From assembly GCA_900543025.1 (NCBI GenBank), contig UQPP01000007.1, positions 1-62,007 of the forward strand: a DNA stretch of 62,007 nucleotides. Reading direction: 5' to 3'. A program made the translations under genes and the position numbers. Source of the stretch: an uncultured Collinsella sp. Lineage in GTDB: Bacteria > Actinomycetota > Coriobacteriia > Coriobacteriales > Coriobacteriaceae. The notes below the pieces were generated by a model that worked only from the letters and a program-made list of their open reading frames with translations, had not been told where the DNA came from and did not search any database. Below, in pieces: positions 1 to 7,813 of this stretch; position 1 is the first letter of the stretch, and the number at the start of each line of letters is the position of its first letter.

Positions 1-1
1 C

Positions 2-298
2 GTTGGCTATTGGGCCGCACGCTATGCAAGCGAGTGGGCCGATGAGGATAAGGACGACGTCCTGACTTTTGTGTTGCCCTTCGAGAAGAAGTCCGCTCCT
101 TCGGGTTACGGTGCTCCGGATGCTTCGCCGGCGCCTGCACCCGCTCCCGCGACCGAGCCTGAGCCGGCGCCCGAGTCTGAACCGGCGCCCGAGCCTGAGA
201 CGGCATCTGAGCCCGAGCCTGCGCCTGAGCCTGAGCCGGCACCTGCACCTGAGCCGGCGTCCGAGCCAAGCTCCGACGAGGACCCTCAGGACGAGTAG
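2..298 (+). CDS. C-terminal part of unknown protein with Pro/Glu/Ala tail (5' truncated)
   Basis: An open frame enters from the left edge and ends at TAG 296-298. The first 30 or so residues are mixed and aromatic (GYWAARYASEWADEDKDD, then LTFVLPFEKK), which suggests the end of a folded domain. The last 65 are a low-complexity run of Glu-Pro and Ala-Pro repeats ending in an acidic stretch (SSDEDPQDE). Such tails are usually extended spacers or surface-exposed linkers. The N-terminus lies outside the window, so no family can be named. An ATG at 71 exists, but the upstream codons read as coding, so I treat it as internal. Confidence 0.6.
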   Translation, partial: VGYWAARYASEWADEDKDDVLTFVLPFEKKSAPSGYGAPDASPAPAPAPATEPEPAPESEPAPEPETASEPEPAPEPEPAPAPEPASEPSSDEDPQDE

Positions 299-358
299 CC
301 ATGCCGTCTGCCATTTGGGGACGGGGTAGAAATAGTAGAAATAGCGCTTGAAGAATGA

Positions 359-392
359 GCGGGGGCGGACGTGTCGAAACGTCCGCCCCCGC
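359..392. terminator. Hairpin between convergent genes
   Basis: Perfect 14-bp arms GCGGGGGCGGACGT (359-372) and ACGTCCGCCCCCGC (379-392) enclose a 6-nt loop. It lies between the end of the Pro/Glu-rich gene (+) and the end of the M20 peptidase gene (-), so it could end transcription from both sides. There is only a short T run, so termination is inferred from position and stem strength. Confidence 0.6.
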
Positions 393-438
393 TTTGACAT
401 CGCGATGTGGCTATGACTGCGAGATGCCAGCGAATCGA

Positions 439-1902
439 CTACTCGTCGTGCTTCTCCTCGCGGCGTGCAGCAGCGCGTGCGTCGTGGATGCCCTTGATCG
501 CGGCATGGCGAGCCGTTCGGGCATCATGGATGGCGTCGCGAGCCTCGGCGGTCGTCGCCTTGGCAGAGCGCAACTTGGCGGCCAGATCGGGGTTGGTTTC
601 GGCGACCGCGGTAATCGTGGGGCCGTCGAGCTCCTCTTGCGTGGGCTCGGCCAAAAAGTCGATAGCATACTGGGCGGCCACCATGGAGCCCTTTGCCAGC
701 ACGGTCTCGTCGATCTTGTAGAAGCAGGAATGTTGGGCGTACGTGGCGCCAATCTTGGGGTTGCGCGTACCTACAAAGGCGAGCACGCCCGGTACGCGAC
801 GCAGGTACTCCGAAAAATCCTCGCCCGAAAGCGTGCCGCGATAATGGCCTTGGCCGGTGGGGCCCAGGCACTTCATTACAGCCTGACGGCAGCGCTCGCT
901 CGAGGCGGCGTCGTTTTCGACCTTGTAGTTGGCGATGGTGTAGTCGGTGAGCTCTGCCTCGGCGCCCAGGGCGGCCGCGGTATGCTCCACGATGCGGCGC
1001 ATGAGCTCCGGCATTTCCTCGTGGGTCGAATCGCCGTAGGTGCGCACTGTGCCGGCGAGGTAGGCCGTGCCGGCGATAACGTTGCGCGCGGTGCCGCCGT
1101 GCAGCTCGCCGACGGTGATGACGGCCGGCTCGTAGGGGCTGATTTCGCGCGAGACGATGGTCTGCAGGGCGTTGACAATCTCGGCGGCAACCATGACGGC
1201 GTCGTGACCTCGCTGGGGCATGGCGCCATGGCACGAGGTGCCGCGGACATCGATGCGGAACCAGTCGGTATTGGCCATGCGCGGACCGGGCTCGCAGCTT
1301 ACAGTGCCGGCGTCAACCTCGCTCCAGATATGCGCGGCGTAGGCACCATCGACGCCGTCGAGCACGCCCGTGCCGATCATGAGCTTGGCGCCCTGGCCGT
1401 TTTCCTCGCTGGGCTGGAAGACGATGCGGACCTCGCCGTGGATGTCGTCGGTCATATGGCGCAGGATCTGCAGCGTTCCGAGCATCATGGCGATATGGCA
1501 GTCGTGGCCGCAGGCGTGCATGCAGCCCTCGTTGACGCTGGCGAACTCCTCGCCGGTCTGCTCGGTGACGGGCAGGGCGTCGATGTCGGCGCGCAGCAGG
1601 ATGCGGCGGCGTGGCGTGCCGTCCTCGCGGTAGGCATCCGGCGCGGTGCCGCGAAGCGTTGCCACCAGGCCCGTCTTAAGGGGACGCTCGTAGGGGATAT
1701 TCATGGCGTCGAGCTGGTTGGCGATGTCGGAGGTCGTGCGCTCCTCGGCGAGGCTCAGCTCCGGGTGCTTATGGAAGTGCCGGCGCTGCTTGATGATATA
1801 TGGTTCAAACTCGGTAGCGATATCTTGGATGGCCGCGGTGACGTCGTCAGCCGCGCGAGCCTCGGTCGCCGCCATAATCTGCTGTGCCTTGGTCTTCGTC
1901 AT
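439..1902 (-). CDS. M20 family metallopeptidase / N-acyl amino acid amidohydrolase
   Basis: A 487-residue protein of the M20D (hippurate hydrolase / aminoacylase) type, expected to hydrolyse the amide bond of N-acylated amino acids or small peptides with a two-metal centre in the cytoplasm. Visible motifs are HKHPELS near residue 40, the metal segment HACGHDCHIAMML, the acidic pair in FQPSEENGQGAK and the late histidine in AQHSCFYKID. The final 70 or so residues are an Ala/Arg-rich helical extension (AEARDAIHDARTARHAAIKG) that goes beyond the usual 390-residue family length. Start 1902 is preceded by AAGGAG at about 10 nt; the frame stays open further upstream, but that part is not coding-like. 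Divergent from the amidohydrolase at 2071. The substrate cannot be told from sequence. Confidence 0.88.
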   Translation of the reverse strand: MTKTKAQQIMAATEARAADDVTAAIQDIATEFEPYIIKQRRHFHKHPELSLAEERTTSDIANQLDAMNIPYERPLKTGLVATLRGTAPDAYREDGTPRRRILLRADIDALPVTEQTGEEFASVNEGCMHACGHDCHIAMMLGTLQILRHMTDDIHGEVRIVFQPSEENGQGAKLMIGTGVLDGVDGAYAAHIWSEVDAGTVSCEPGPRMANTDWFRIDVRGTSCHGAMPQRGHDAVMVAAEIVNALQTIVSREISPYEPAVITVGELHGGTARNVIAGTAYLAGTVRTYGDSTHEEMPELMRRIVEHTAAALGAEAELTDYTIANYKVENDAASSERCRQAVMKCLGPTGQGHYRGTLSGEDFSEYLRRVPGVLAFVGTRNPKIGATYAQHSCFYKIDETVLAKGSMVAAQYAIDFLAEPTQEELDGPTITAVAETNPDLAAKLRSAKATTAEARDAIHDARTARHAAIKGIHDARAAARREEKHDE

Positions 1903-2070
1903 GGTCGATTTGCTCCTTGCTGGGTTGATCGCAAAATCGTACAGGCTCTCTCCAGTATGCCACCTGCCGCTAGGGCTGGTAAAGTTGCCGTTTGCCGCTT
2001 GGGGTTTTGTTACAAGGGCGGGGGAGTACACTCGGGGGTGTTGAATTTCCTGCCAGAGATGGGGATGCCC

Positions 2071-3708
2071 ATGCAACATATCGATCGGATTATCCGCTCC
2101 AAGAACGTCTTTACCGCGCAAGACGGCATCGATACCACCCGCGAGCTGGCGATTGCCATCGCAGGCGACCGTATCGTCGCAGTCGGTGCGCCCGATGACG
2201 TGATCGCCGCCGCTCCTGCCGCTACGTCGGTTATCGACTACGGCGAGCAGTTTGTCTGCCCCGGTTTCCATGACGCTCATCTGCACTTCTTCCATACCTC
2301 GGTCGGTTCCTCGCCGTACATGCTCATGGATATGGGCACGTCCGAGGCGGCGCTGGTGCAACATGCGCTCGAGTTTTCCCGGGACCTGCCCGACGACGCT
2401 TGGGTTGTGACGCAGGGCTGGCGTGATTACCGTTGGGACCCGCCCGAGCATCCTACCAAGGCGTCGCTCGATGCGGCATTCCCCGATCGTCCCTGCGTTA
2501 TGTATTCGGGCGACGGGCACACGCTTTGGCTCAACAGCCGCGCACTCGAGGCGCTCGGCGTCACACGCGACAGCGAGCCGCCAGCGGGCGGCAGTTACGA
2601 CAAGGATGCAAACGGCGAACTCACGGGCATTGCTCACGAGGCGGCTGCCATGCAGCTGCTACCGCGCTGCCTTGAGTGGCTGGGGGAGGATCGCATCGCA
2701 AGCGCTTACGCCGATCAAATGAGGCGTATGGCCGAGCAGGGCATCACCTCGATATGCGATATGTCGCTCATGCCCATGCCGGGCTGCGACTTTATCCGCG
2801 ACGACGTCTACGACAAACTGCAGGCAGCCGGCAAGTTGGGCATCCGCGCCCATCTGTTCCCCACGCTGTTGGATGACCAGTCGCGCTTGGAAGAGCTGCA
2901 GACCCGCTACGCGAACAACGCGCTGCTCTCGGCGCCAGGCTTTAAGCAGTTCTTCGACGGCGTGTCGAGCGAACACACGGCCTATCTCACCGAGCCCTAT
3001 ACCAACCCGCGCTTCCCGGGCGACCAGGGCCGTCTGACGGTTCCGGCCGAGCGTATGCGCAAACTGGTCCTCGCTGCCGCGGAGCGCGGTCACACCGTGC
3101 GCATCCACGTCATCGGCGACGGTGCCATCCATGCCGCGCTCGATATCTTTGAGGAGGCCGCCGAACTGTATGGCCTGCCCCAGCACAGTCATAACACGCT
3201 CGAGCATCTGGAGAACCTCTTGCCCGAGGACATCGATCGTCTACGCAAGTTTAACGTCGTTGCCTCGAGCCAGCCCTGTCACATTACACTCGACCCGGGC
3301 GGCCCCGAGCGCGATCTGGGCCTGGAGCGCAGCCGCATCATGTGGCCGTTTGCGACCTATAAGCAGCGCGGCATTCGCCAAGCCTTCGGTACCGACAGCC
3401 CTATCACAGCTGTTACCAGCATGAACGTGCTCTACACGGCTATCACGCGCCAGGACCCCAAAAGCCACTGGCCCGAGGGCGGCTGGCTGCCGAGCGAGCG
3501 CATCGATGCAGCAACAGCCCTGCGCAACTACACCCTGGGCAGCGCCTATGCAGCGGGCGACGAGCAAAACCTCGGCAGCTTGGAGCCCGGCAAGTATGCC
3601 GACCTGGTAGTCCTGGACCAAAACCCGCTCACCATCGACCCCCAAGAGCTCCAGGCTACCAAGGTTCAGACCACCTACCTGGCAGGTAACTTGATTTACG
3701 AGCGCTAA
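2071..3708 (+). CDS. Amidohydrolase, YtcJ-like
   Basis: A 545-residue metal-dependent hydrolase of the amidohydrolase superfamily, YtcJ/LAF3 type (Amidohydro_3). The metal-binding HxH motif is in CPGFHDAHLHFFH near residue 75. Later family features are RIHVIGDGAIHAALD, NTLEHLE, SSQPCH and AFGTDSPI, and the C-terminal SLEPGKYADLVVLDQNP closes the beta-sandwich subdomain. Family members act on N-acyl or cyclic amide substrates; the real substrate is unknown. The start is uncertain among ATGs at 2059, 2065 and 2071; 2071 was chosen because a GGGG run lies 6 nt upstream. It is transcribed away from an M20 peptidase across a 168-bp gap, so both may take part in degrading acylated amino compounds (inference). 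Confidence 0.85.
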   Translation: MQHIDRIIRSKNVFTAQDGIDTTRELAIAIAGDRIVAVGAPDDVIAAAPAATSVIDYGEQFVCPGFHDAHLHFFHTSVGSSPYMLMDMGTSEAALVQHALEFSRDLPDDAWVVTQGWRDYRWDPPEHPTKASLDAAFPDRPCVMYSGDGHTLWLNSRALEALGVTRDSEPPAGGSYDKDANGELTGIAHEAAAMQLLPRCLEWLGEDRIASAYADQMRRMAEQGITSICDMSLMPMPGCDFIRDDVYDKLQAAGKLGIRAHLFPTLLDDQSRLEELQTRYANNALLSAPGFKQFFDGVSSEHTAYLTEPYTNPRFPGDQGRLTVPAERMRKLVLAAAERGHTVRIHVIGDGAIHAALDIFEEAAELYGLPQHSHNTLEHLENLLPEDIDRLRKFNVVASSQPCHITLDPGGPERDLGLERSRIMWPFATYKQRGIRQAFGTDSPITAVTSMNVLYTAITRQDPKSHWPEGGWLPSERIDAATALRNYTLGSAYAAGDEQNLGSLEPGKYADLVVLDQNPLTIDPQELQATKVQTTYLAGNLIYER

Positions 3709-3730
3709 GTATTCATGCCGTACCGTTAAG

Positions 3731-3780
3731 CGCGGCTCGGGCAGCCTTTTTGGGATAGCGCTCGAGCCGCGTTTGCGTTT
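3731..3780 (+). terminator. Rho-independent terminator after the amidohydrolase gene
   Basis: Arms CGCGGCTCG (3731-3739) and CGAGCCGCG (3763-3771) are followed by a T-rich tail (TTTGCGTTTT), 22 nt after the stop codon of the amidohydrolase gene. Confidence 0.7.
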
Positions 3781-3962
3781 TGGTGGGGATCCGCCATGAG
3801 CGTCCCTGCTCTGTTGGATTTGGGTGCGGGGCGGAGGTGCTGCTGCCCCGCGCTCAATTTGGACACCAGCAATGCTATCTCTTGGTGTTTTGCATACTTC
3901 CCATTACAGATTGCATAAAAAGGCTGGGATGTCCTTCCTGATCCTGATGTACCCCCGCCCGT

Positions 3963-4201
3963 GCCGTGCAAAAAACGGAGTATTCAGCACCGCGAGCTCT
4001 GCCGGTGCCGCTGCGGCTGAGTAACGTTGCGGAGATTGACGTCATTTTGGGCTCCGGTACGGCGCGAAGCATGCCTTTTTGTCCTGGCGGGGTTTGCCTG
4101 CCGACTCAAATCGCCGGTCGAAGGCGTCCTTGGGACCAATATGGTGTGTCCGGCGTGTATGCAGCCGTCCTGGCTTGCTGAATACTCCCAAAAATGCACG
4201 G
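3963..4201. repeat. Inverted pair of GGAGTATTCAGCA elements
   Basis: GGAGTATTCAGCA preceded by CCGTGC plus an A run (3963-3989) recurs in inverted orientation at 4176-4201 (TGCTGAATACTCC, then GCACGG). The runs between the two matching blocks are A-rich in one copy and T-rich in the other. The 185 bp between the copies carries no convincing gene. Together with the long inverted repeat that follows, this fills most of the 918-bp gap before groES. Confidence 0.5.
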
Positions 4202-4270
4202 TGCTCCCCAGGGGACCCGTGCGCGCAGCGAAAACCATGCCCATGTCGCTATCTGCATCGCCATTTTGCT

Positions 4271-4500
4271 GCACTGACTTTTCTGAATGTCGGGCCCGAA
4301 TTAGTTAACCTGCCTCCCGTGTGGCTCCGGAGGGGCGGGGCATAAGGTTTATCGCGAGTTCCGTACGAGCCGAAGGCCACTTAATGTGGCCTTCGTGCGA
4401 GCAGGACTGCCCGAGCAGGAAACCTTACGCCCCGCCCCTCCGGAGCCACACGGGAGGCATCGCTAAGTTATCCCCCGGCATTCAGAAAATCTAAGTGCCA
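4271..4500. repeat. Long nested inverted repeat upstream of groES
   Basis: Core arms 4312-4350 and 4420-4458 (39 bp) are complementary except for one position. An imperfect extension outward brings each arm to about 75-80 bp (TTTTCTGAATG at 4279 against CATTCAGAAAA at 4478). In the centre lies a second perfect hairpin, CGAAGGCCAC (4371-4380) / GTGGCCTTCG (4386-4395). No transposase gene or terminal duplication was seen. As RNA it would fold into a very stable rod. Confidence 0.85.
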
Positions 4501-4514
4501 AAAAATAAGATTTT

Positions 4515-4602
4515 TTGACTCCGTGTTGTATAACCCGCCATTCGTGGGTACCATTCAACGCGTACGCAAACAAAAAGGGTTAATTCGCGTGGTATAACCG
4601 CG
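4515..4602 (+). promoter_or_regulatory. groES upstream region with repeated GTATAACC motif
   Basis: The leader contains TTGACT (4515-4520) and two similar blocks 64 bp apart, GTTGTATAACCCGC (4525-4538) and GTGGTATAACCGCG (4589-4602). I found neither a CIRCE element (TTAGCACTC-N9-GAGTGCTAA) nor a HAIR element. The repeated motif may hold -10 boxes or a regulator site; this is a weak call. Confidence 0.3.
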
Positions 4603-4626
4603 CGGCCCAAAAAGGAGGAGACAAGC

Positions 4627-4920
4627 ATGTCGTCTTTGAAGCCGCTTGCAGATCGTGTTCTGGTCAAGCCCGACGAGGCCGAGCAGAAGACCGCTTCTGG
4701 TCTGTATATTGCCAGCAACGCTCAGGAGAAGCCGCAGCGTGGCACCATCGTTGCCGTGGGCGCCGGCAAGGTCAACGACAAGGGTGAGCGCATCCCCATG
4801 GACGTCAAGGTTGGTGACGTTGTCATCTACGGTAAGTTCGGTGGCAACGAGGTCAAGGTCGACGGCGAGAAGTATCTGCTGATGCGCGCCGACGACATCT
4901 ACGCTATTGTCGAGGCCTAG
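4627..4920 (+). CDS. groES: Co-chaperonin GroES
   Basis: A 97-residue Cpn10 that forms the heptameric lid on GroEL and closes the folding chamber. The family pattern is clear from end to end: LKPLADRVLVKPDEAE at the N-terminus, the mobile-loop region TASGLYI, GTIVAVGAGKV, VKVGDVVIYGKFGGNEVK and the ending YLLMRADDIYAIVEA. A strong AAAGGAGGAG lies 6-7 nt upstream of the ATG. It sits 96 bp before groEL in the usual operon order. The usual Gram-positive heat-shock operators were not found upstream, so regulation is unclear. Confidence 0.98.
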   Translation: MSSLKPLADRVLVKPDEAEQKTASGLYIASNAQEKPQRGTIVAVGAGKVNDKGERIPMDVKVGDVVIYGKFGGNEVKVDGEKYLLMRADDIYAIVEA

Positions 4921-5016
4921 TCTCGTCAGAATCTCTGATTCGTCTTTGAACGCGCCCGCCGCATAGGACTCGGAAGCGGCGACGCGAGTCACATTTCTTT
5001 TGGAGGATTACCTACC

Positions 5017-6654
5017 ATGGCAAAGAACATTACGTTCAACACCGATGCCCGCGCTAAGCTTGCCAAGGGCGTCAACACTCTGGCCGACGCCGTTACCGTC
5101 ACCATGGGCCCCAAGGGCCGCTACGTTGCGCTGCAGCGCACGTTCGGTGCTCCGACCATCACCAACGACGGCGTTTCCGTCGCCAAGGAGATCGAGCTCG
5201 AGGACAACATCGAGAACATGGGCGCTCAGCTGGTGAAGGAGGTCGCCACCAAGACCAACGACACCGTGGGTGACGGCACTACCACCGCAACCCTGCTCGC
5301 TCAGGCCATCGTCAACGACGGTCTGCGCAACGTCGCCGCTGGCGCCAACCCACTGGCCATCCGTCGCGGCATCGACAAGGCCGTCAACGCCGCCGTCGCC
5401 GAGATGAAGAAGCAGGCCAAGCCGGTCGAGACCAAGGAGCAGATCGCTTCCGTCGGTACCATCTCCGCCGGTGACCCCGAGGTCGGCGAGAAGATCGCCG
5501 AGGCCATGGAGGTCGTGGGCAAGGACGGTGTCATCACCGTCGAGGATTCCCAGACGTTCGACATTACCATCGACACCGTCGAGGGCATGCAGTTCGACAA
5601 GGGCTATGTCTCCGCTTACTTCGTCACGGACAACGACCGCATGGAGGCCGTGATGAAGGATCCGTACATCCTCATCACCGACCAGAAGATCTCCAGCGTT
5701 CAGGACATCATGCCCGTTCTCGAGGCTGTCCAGCGCGCTGGCCGTGGCCTGCTCATCATCGCTGAGGACATCGACGGCGAGGCTCTGCCTACCCTGGTCC
5801 TCAACAAGATCCGTGGCGCCCTCAACGTCTGCGCCGTCAAGGCCCCGGGCTACGGCGATCGCCGCAAGCGCATCCTCGAGGACATCGCCGTCCTCACCGG
5901 TGGTCAGGCTGCCCTGGACGAGCTGGGCGTGAAGGTTGCTGACATCACCGCCGATATGCTCGGTACCGCCAAGTCCGTCACCATCTCCAAGGACAACACC
6001 GTCGTCGTCGGCGGCGCTGGTTCCAAGGAGGCCATCGACGCCCGTATCGCTCAGATCAAGGGCGAGATGGAGAACACCACCTCTGACTTCGACCGCGAGA
6101 AGCTCCAGGAGCGCCTGGCCAAGCTCTCCGGTGGCGTTGCCGTCATCAAGGTCGGCGCTGCTACCGAGTCCGAGCTCAAGGAAATCAAGCATCGCGTCGA
6201 GGACGCCCTGCAGGCTACCCGCGCTGCTGTCGAGGAGGGCATCGTCGCCGGTGGCGGCGTCGCCTTCATGGACGCTGCTCCTGCGCTCGACGCCGTTGAG
6301 CTCGACGACCCCGAGGAGAAGATCGGTGTCGACATCGTCAAGAAGGCTCTGACCGCTCCGGTCGCTACCATCGCCAAGAACGCTGGCTTTGAGGGCGCTG
6401 TCGTGGTCGACAAGGTTGCCGAGCTGCCTGCCGGCCAGGGTCTCAACTCTGCCAACGGCGAGTGGGGCGACATGATTGAGATGGGCGTCCTCGACCCCGT
6501 CAAGGTCAGCCGCGTCACCCTGCAGAACGCTGCTTCTGTCGCCAGCCTGATTCTCATCACCGAGGCTACCGTCTCCGATGTGCCCAAGAACACTCAGCTT
6601 GAGGACGCTATCGCTGCTGCTACCGCTGGTCAGCAGGGCGGCGGTATGTACTAA
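5017..6654 (+). CDS. groEL: Chaperonin GroEL
   Basis: A 545-residue Hsp60 subunit of the ATP-driven tetradecameric folding chamber in the cytoplasm. Hallmarks are TMGPKGRYV near residue 30, the nucleotide-binding VGDGTTTATLLAQ near residue 90, the apical-domain segment VEGMQFDKGY, and VEEGIVAGGGVAFM near residue 405. The C-terminus ends in a short GGGMY tail, a brief form of the GGM repeat. GGAGG lies upstream of the ATG. It is cotranscribed with groES by position. The downstream end is a 37-bp-armed nested inverted repeat that probably also ends the transcript. Confidence 0.98.
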   Translation: MAKNITFNTDARAKLAKGVNTLADAVTVTMGPKGRYVALQRTFGAPTITNDGVSVAKEIELEDNIENMGAQLVKEVATKTNDTVGDGTTTATLLAQAIVNDGLRNVAAGANPLAIRRGIDKAVNAAVAEMKKQAKPVETKEQIASVGTISAGDPEVGEKIAEAMEVVGKDGVITVEDSQTFDITIDTVEGMQFDKGYVSAYFVTDNDRMEAVMKDPYILITDQKISSVQDIMPVLEAVQRAGRGLLIIAEDIDGEALPTLVLNKIRGALNVCAVKAPGYGDRRKRILEDIAVLTGGQAALDELGVKVADITADMLGTAKSVTISKDNTVVVGGAGSKEAIDARIAQIKGEMENTTSDFDREKLQERLAKLSGGVAVIKVGAATESELKEIKHRVEDALQATRAAVEEGIVAGGGVAFMDAAPALDAVELDDPEEKIGVDIVKKALTAPVATIAKNAGFEGAVVVDKVAELPAGQGLNSANGEWGDMIEMGVLDPVKVSRVTLQNAASVASLILITEATVSDVPKNTQLEDAIAAATAGQQGGGMY

Positions 6655-6680
6655 GGCCGACAAGGTCTAGAACTCCCACC

Positions 6681-6823
6681 GGGAATCCGGGGGCGTGACG
6701 GGGTTTCTCTCCGGAACGTCCTCGGACATGCAAAGAGGCTCCGCATCGCGCTTCGCGCTGCGGAGCCTCTTTGCGTCCTGCGGAATGTTCCGGAGAGAAA
6801 CCCCGTCACGCCCCCGGATTCCC
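6681..6823. repeat. Long nested inverted repeat downstream of groEL
   Basis: Perfect 37-bp outer arms (6681-6717 and 6787-6823; they begin GGGAATCCGGGGGCG and end ACGCCCCCGGATTCCC) surround a perfect 16-bp inner hairpin, GCAAAGAGGCTCCGCA (6730-6745) / TGCGGAGCCTCTTTGC (6759-6774). The inner hairpin starts 76 nt after the groEL stop and is the likely terminator, though it has no long T run. The layout matches the repeat at 4271-4500 on the other side of groESL. Confidence 0.9.
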
Positions 6824-6850
6824 TGCGTTTACGGCCTTGAGGTCGGCGTG

Positions 6851-6970
6851 GGCGGAGATCGTGGCTGATGGGGATACGTGTCCCGGTCGCTGTTTCGCGG
6901 CTTTGCCGCGAAAGGCGCGTTACTTTGGGATGGGTGGGGAACGTGGTTGTTGCGGCAACTGATCTCCGCC
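6851..6970. repeat. Nested inverted repeat before the FMN riboswitch
   Basis: Outer arms GGCGGAGATC (6851-6860) and GATCTCCGCC (6961-6970) flank a perfect inner hairpin TTTCGCGGC-TTT-GCCGCGAAA (6893-6913). No gene is visible here. Confidence 0.6.
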
Positions 6971-6990
6971 ACAAATTACCCTTGGCATAC

Positions 6991-7018
6991 TTGCGCGAAA
7001 GCCTACTGGTGCTACACT
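6991..7018 (+). promoter_or_regulatory. Putative promoter of the riboflavin transport operon
   Basis: TTGCGC (6991-6996) and TACACT (7013-7018), 16 bp apart, just ahead of the FMN riboswitch. This is a fair sigma-70-type match, and position supports it. Confidence 0.45.
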
Positions 7019-7024
7019 TGCAAT

Positions 7025-7212
7025 TGCTGTTTCAGGGCGGGGTGGAATTCCCCACTGGCGGTAAATCGGGCGGTGCCAAAGGGGCACCGTGGCGCAGGCG
7101 AGGTGTCTGCGACCGAGCCGATGAGTCCGCGACCCGTGCGTGTGTTGGTTCGCATGCCGGCTGAACTGGTGAGATCCCAGTACCAACGGTTAGAGTCCGG
7201 ATGAAAGAGGCA
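7025..7212 (+). promoter_or_regulatory. FMN riboswitch (RFN element)
   Basis: Conserved RFN segments are present in order: TTCAGGGCGGGGTGGAATTC (from 7031), CCCACTGGCGGTAAATC, a variable P3-P5 region, ACTGGTGAGATCCCAGTACC, and AACGGTTAGAGTCCGGATG closing with GAAAGAGG to pair with the 5' strand. The closing strand lies immediately before the AGGTG ribosome binding site of the next gene, so FMN binding probably blocks translation (inference from the overlap). This fits the riboflavin transporter genes that follow. Confidence 0.95.
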
Positions 7213-7222
7213 GGTGATCTTA

Positions 7223-7813
7223 ATGTCTGAACAGTCGCAGCATATCCATTTTGAGAACACGAATAGGTGGAGCACCAAACAGCTCGTTACCATGGCGTTA
7301 ATGTGCGCCTTGGGCGCCCTGTTTATGTACGTCCAGCTGCCCATTCTTCCTTCGGCGCCGTTTTTGACGTATGACCCGTCGCTGGTGCCGGCGATGGTGT
7401 GCGGGTTTGCATATGGTCCCGGTGCCGGTACCGCTGTTGCCGCTATGGCTATCGTTATCCATGCACTCACTACGGGTGACTGGGTCGGCGCGCTTATGAA
7501 CCTGGTTGCCACGCTGGGTTACATTCTGCCCGCGGCTATCGTTTACCAGAAGATGCACACCTATAAGGGTGCCGTGATTGGCCTGGTGCTCGGCGTCATT
7601 GCCGCTACAGCGCTGTCTATGGTCGCAAACCTTACCATTGGCGTATGGTTCTGGTATGGCTCGGCCGATGTGATTCTGCCGCTCATGCTTCCCGCTGTTT
7701 TGCCGTTTAACCTCATCAAGACCGTGCTTAACTCGGTACTCACGCTGGCGGTGTACAAGGCGGTCTCTAATCTCATCACGCCCAAGAAGGACCAGGTCAA
7801 AGGCCGCGCATGA
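7223..7813 (+). CDS. ribU: ECF transporter substrate-binding subunit, RibU-like riboflavin transporter
   Basis: A 196-residue integral membrane S component with about six hydrophobic segments, expected to bind riboflavin and to be energised by the ECF module encoded just downstream. Family features include KQLVTMALMCALGALFMYV near the N-terminus, FLTYDPSLVPAMVCGFAYGP (the loop after TM1-2 typical of RibU) and LPFNLIKTVLNSVLTLAVYK in the last helix. Start 7223 was chosen over the in-frame GTG at 7214 because AGGTG lies 6-7 nt upstream. The FMN riboswitch directly upstream is the strongest evidence for riboflavin as the substrate. Its stop overlaps the next start by 4 bp (ATGA). Confidence 0.92.
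   Translation: MSEQSQHIHFENTNRWSTKQLVTMALMCALGALFMYVQLPILPSAPFLTYDPSLVPAMVCGFAYGPGAGTAVAAMAIVIHALTTGDWVGALMNLVATLGYILPAAIVYQKMHTYKGAVIGLVLGVIAATALSMVANLTIGVWFWYGSADVILPLMLPAVLPFNLIKTVLNSVLTLAVYKAVSNLITPKKDQVKGRA

Noticed and set aside
439..2637. 732-codon minus frame including the M20 peptidase
   Set aside because: The first 245 codons are antisense to the amidohydrolase gene; AAGGAG before ATG 1902 marks the real start.
355..3708. One 1117-codon frame running through the M20 gene into the amidohydrolase
   Set aside because: Its first 570 codons are antisense to the M20 peptidase gene; only the part from about 2059-2071 is coding.
3726..4345. Small genes in the gap before groES
   Set aside because: Frames of 60-100 codons on both strands coincide with inverted repeats and show no conserved-looking composition.
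4500..4626. CIRCE or HAIR operator before groES
   Set aside because: Neither the TTAGCACTC-N9-GAGTGCTAA pattern nor CTTGAGT-N7-ACTCAAG is present, even allowing a few mismatches.
5008..6663. 551-codon open frame antisense to groEL
   Set aside because: It mirrors groEL codon structure in a GC-rich genome and shows a Leu/Asp/Gly-rich composition without any family motif; groEL on the plus strand is certain.
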